Shown here one piece after another: positions 7,219 to 8,126 of a DNA stretch of 8,126 nucleotides. This stretch comes from an uncultured Bacteroides sp. Its GTDB lineage: Bacteria; Bacteroidota; Bacteroidia; Bacteroidales; UBA11471. Position 1 is the stretch's first letter, and each line of letters starts with the position of its first letter. A program made the translations under genes and the position numbers. The stretch is from positions 1 to 8,126 of the forward strand of contig CAJLYN010000092.1 of assembly GCA_905210875.1 (NCBI GenBank), in the 5' to 3' direction. The notes beneath the pieces were generated by a model. That model had not been told where the DNA came from. It saw only the letters and a program-made list of their open reading frames with translations, and did no database searches.

Positions 7219-7605
7219 ATGGAAACACCTCAAACCGGATACAAAGTCAAAGACTATCAACAACCGGTGAAACGATATTGCCAGACACTCAGTCTGAAAG
7301 AAAACCCCGAACTGATTGCCGAGTACAAGAAACGGCACCGACAGGAAAACGCATGGCCCGAGATACTGGCCGGCATCAAAGAGGTCGGCATTCTTGAAAT
7401 GGAGATTTATATCTTGGGCAGCCGGCTGTTCATGATTGTGGAAACACCTCTCGATTTCGACTGGGAGACCGCCATGAAACGGCTCAGTACCCTACCCCGC
7501 CAACAAGAATGGGAAGACTACATGTCGATATTCCAACAAGCTGCCGAAGGGGCCTCTTCGGCCGAAAAATGGCAACTCATGGAACGTATGTTCAAATTAT
7601 ATTGA
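7219..7605 (+). CDS. L-fucose/L-rhamnose mutarotase family protein (RhaM-like, DUF718)
   Basis: This small cytoplasmic protein, 128 aa from the ATG at 7219, belongs to the RhaM-type mutarotases, which speed interconversion of the alpha and beta anomers of 6-deoxy sugars. Family features are the YKKRH motif with His40 (equivalent to the catalytic histidine of E. coli RhaM), WPEIL at 46-50, a core strand around LFMIVET at 70-76, QEWEDYM at 96-102 and the C-terminal segment KWQLMERMFKL. E. coli RhaM is 104 aa, and this form is longer mainly at the N terminus. The frame stays open upstream to a GTG at 7117, but METPQTGY at the ATG looks like the true start. Its place between fucO and fucP points to L-fucose as substrate, replacing the unrelated FucU of enterobacteria. 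Rhamnose specificity cannot be excluded from sequence alone. Confidence 0.85.
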   Translation: METPQTGYKVKDYQQPVKRYCQTLSLKENPELIAEYKKRHRQENAWPEILAGIKEVGILEMEIYILGSRLFMIVETPLDFDWETAMKRLSTLPRQQEWEDYMSIFQQAAEGASSAEKWQLMERMFKLY

Positions 7606-7731
7606 CCGAGTACCTAAAAACTTTTCTCAACGGCTTTTAAGAATCCTCTACAAAATATACGTTCTACGATTAAAGATTGGTTCTGAAAAAGGCGTGATAA
7701 TTTATCTTATATCCATTCAAAAAACACTCGA

Positions 7732-8126
7732 ATGAAACAAAAAACAAGTTTGGTACGAATGGCAGATGGGAGAAACCTGCTGGTACCTTTTATATTGATT
7801 ACTACACTCTTTTTCCTATGGGGATTTGCTCACAGCATTTTAGATGTTTTGAATAAGCATTTTCAAGATGTTTTGGAAATTAACCGGACAAAATCGGCTC
7901 TGGTTCAAGCTGTCGTGTACAGCGGTTATTTCTTAATGGCATTACCGGCGGGAGAAATCATCCGCCGATTCGGATACAGGGCCGGTGTCTTGACAGGTCT
8001 TCTCCTTTATGGTTGCGGAGCATTGCTTTTTATACCCGGAGGCCAAATCAAATCGTTCGAATTCTTTCTGTTCTCCCTCTTTATCATCGGTTGCGGATTG
8101 ACGTGCCTCGAAACGGCAGCCAACCC
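7732..8126 (+). CDS. fucP: L-fucose permease, N-terminal part (cut by the window edge)
   Basis: The frame starting at the ATG at 7732 runs open to the end of the window for 131 complete codons and is the 5' part of a major facilitator sugar:proton symporter of the FucP family. The inner-membrane protein would import L-fucose with H+. The visible part covers about four hydrophobic segments, near residues 16-36, 56-76, 84-102 and 109-127. FLWGFAHSILDVLNKHFQ at 28-45 resembles Bacteroidetes FucP proteins. Asp38 and Glu127 (in CLETAANP) align with Asp46 and Glu135 of E. coli FucP, the residues tied to proton coupling and sugar binding, and both show the same offset of 8. The family is usually slightly over 400 aa, so about two thirds lies beyond the edge. 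It follows the mutarotase gene after 126 nt with no clear terminator. Some Bacteroidetes relatives carry glucose or galactose, but the neighbours favour L-fucose. Confidence 0.9.
   Translation, partial: MKQKTSLVRMADGRNLLVPFILITTLFFLWGFAHSILDVLNKHFQDVLEINRTKSALVQAVVYSGYFLMALPAGEIIRRFGYRAGVLTGLLLYGCGALLFIPGGQIKSFEFFLFSLFIIGCGLTCLETAAN

Noticed and set aside
7606..7731. A promoter or terminator in the gap ahead of fucP
   Set aside because: The closest -7 candidates (TAATTTAT at 7698 and TATCTTAT at 7703) lack the TTTG ending or proper spacing to a -33 box, and no hairpin of useful length is seen. Nothing firm can be called.

Overview
The window reads as chromosomal DNA of a gut-type Bacteroidales bacterium. 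The evidence is the close fit of the proteins to Bacteroidetes-style CysD/CysN, FucI and FucP, the A-rich translation starts with no clear Shine-Dalgarno, and promoter-like elements of the Bacteroidetes form (a TTTG-like -33 box and a TAnnTTTG -7 box). I cannot assign a genus. All genes lie on the + strand and are densely packed.

Positions 1-3924 form a sulfate-activation and sulfonation operon. A promoter-like element (29-60) is followed by cysD (89-997), cysN (1013-2776) and a PAPS-dependent sulfotransferase (2779-3882), with gaps of 15 and 2 nt. A perfect GC-rich hairpin with a T-rich tail (3888-3924) closes the operon. CysD and CysN make APS from sulfate and ATP, APS kinase (not in the window) would make PAPS, and the sulfotransferase would transfer the sulfonate to an acceptor. 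CysN carries a C-terminal extension that looks like a decayed, shortened APS kinase domain without its P-loop. The layout resembles the gut Bacteroides cluster reported to sulfonate cholesterol and other steroids.

Positions 3925-8126 form an L-fucose region. A promoter-like element overlaps a nested dyad (4014-4049) ahead of fucI (4078-5850) and fucO (5880-7034). A 13-bp hairpin (7047-7078) follows, then an L-fucose/L-rhamnose mutarotase-family gene (7219-7605) and the 5' part of an L-fucose permease gene, fucP (7732 to the window edge). Together they would import L-fucose with protons, interconvert its anomers, isomerise it to L-fuculose, and reduce the L-lactaldehyde made later in the pathway to 1,2-propanediol. 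Fuculokinase (fucK), fuculose-1-phosphate aldolase (fucA) and a fucR-type regulator are not in the window.

I found no RNA genes, insertion sequences, CRISPR arrays or prophage genes. The region looks like ordinary core metabolism. The points most worth a second look are the CysN tail, the acceptor of the sulfotransferase, and the dyad at the fucI promoter.
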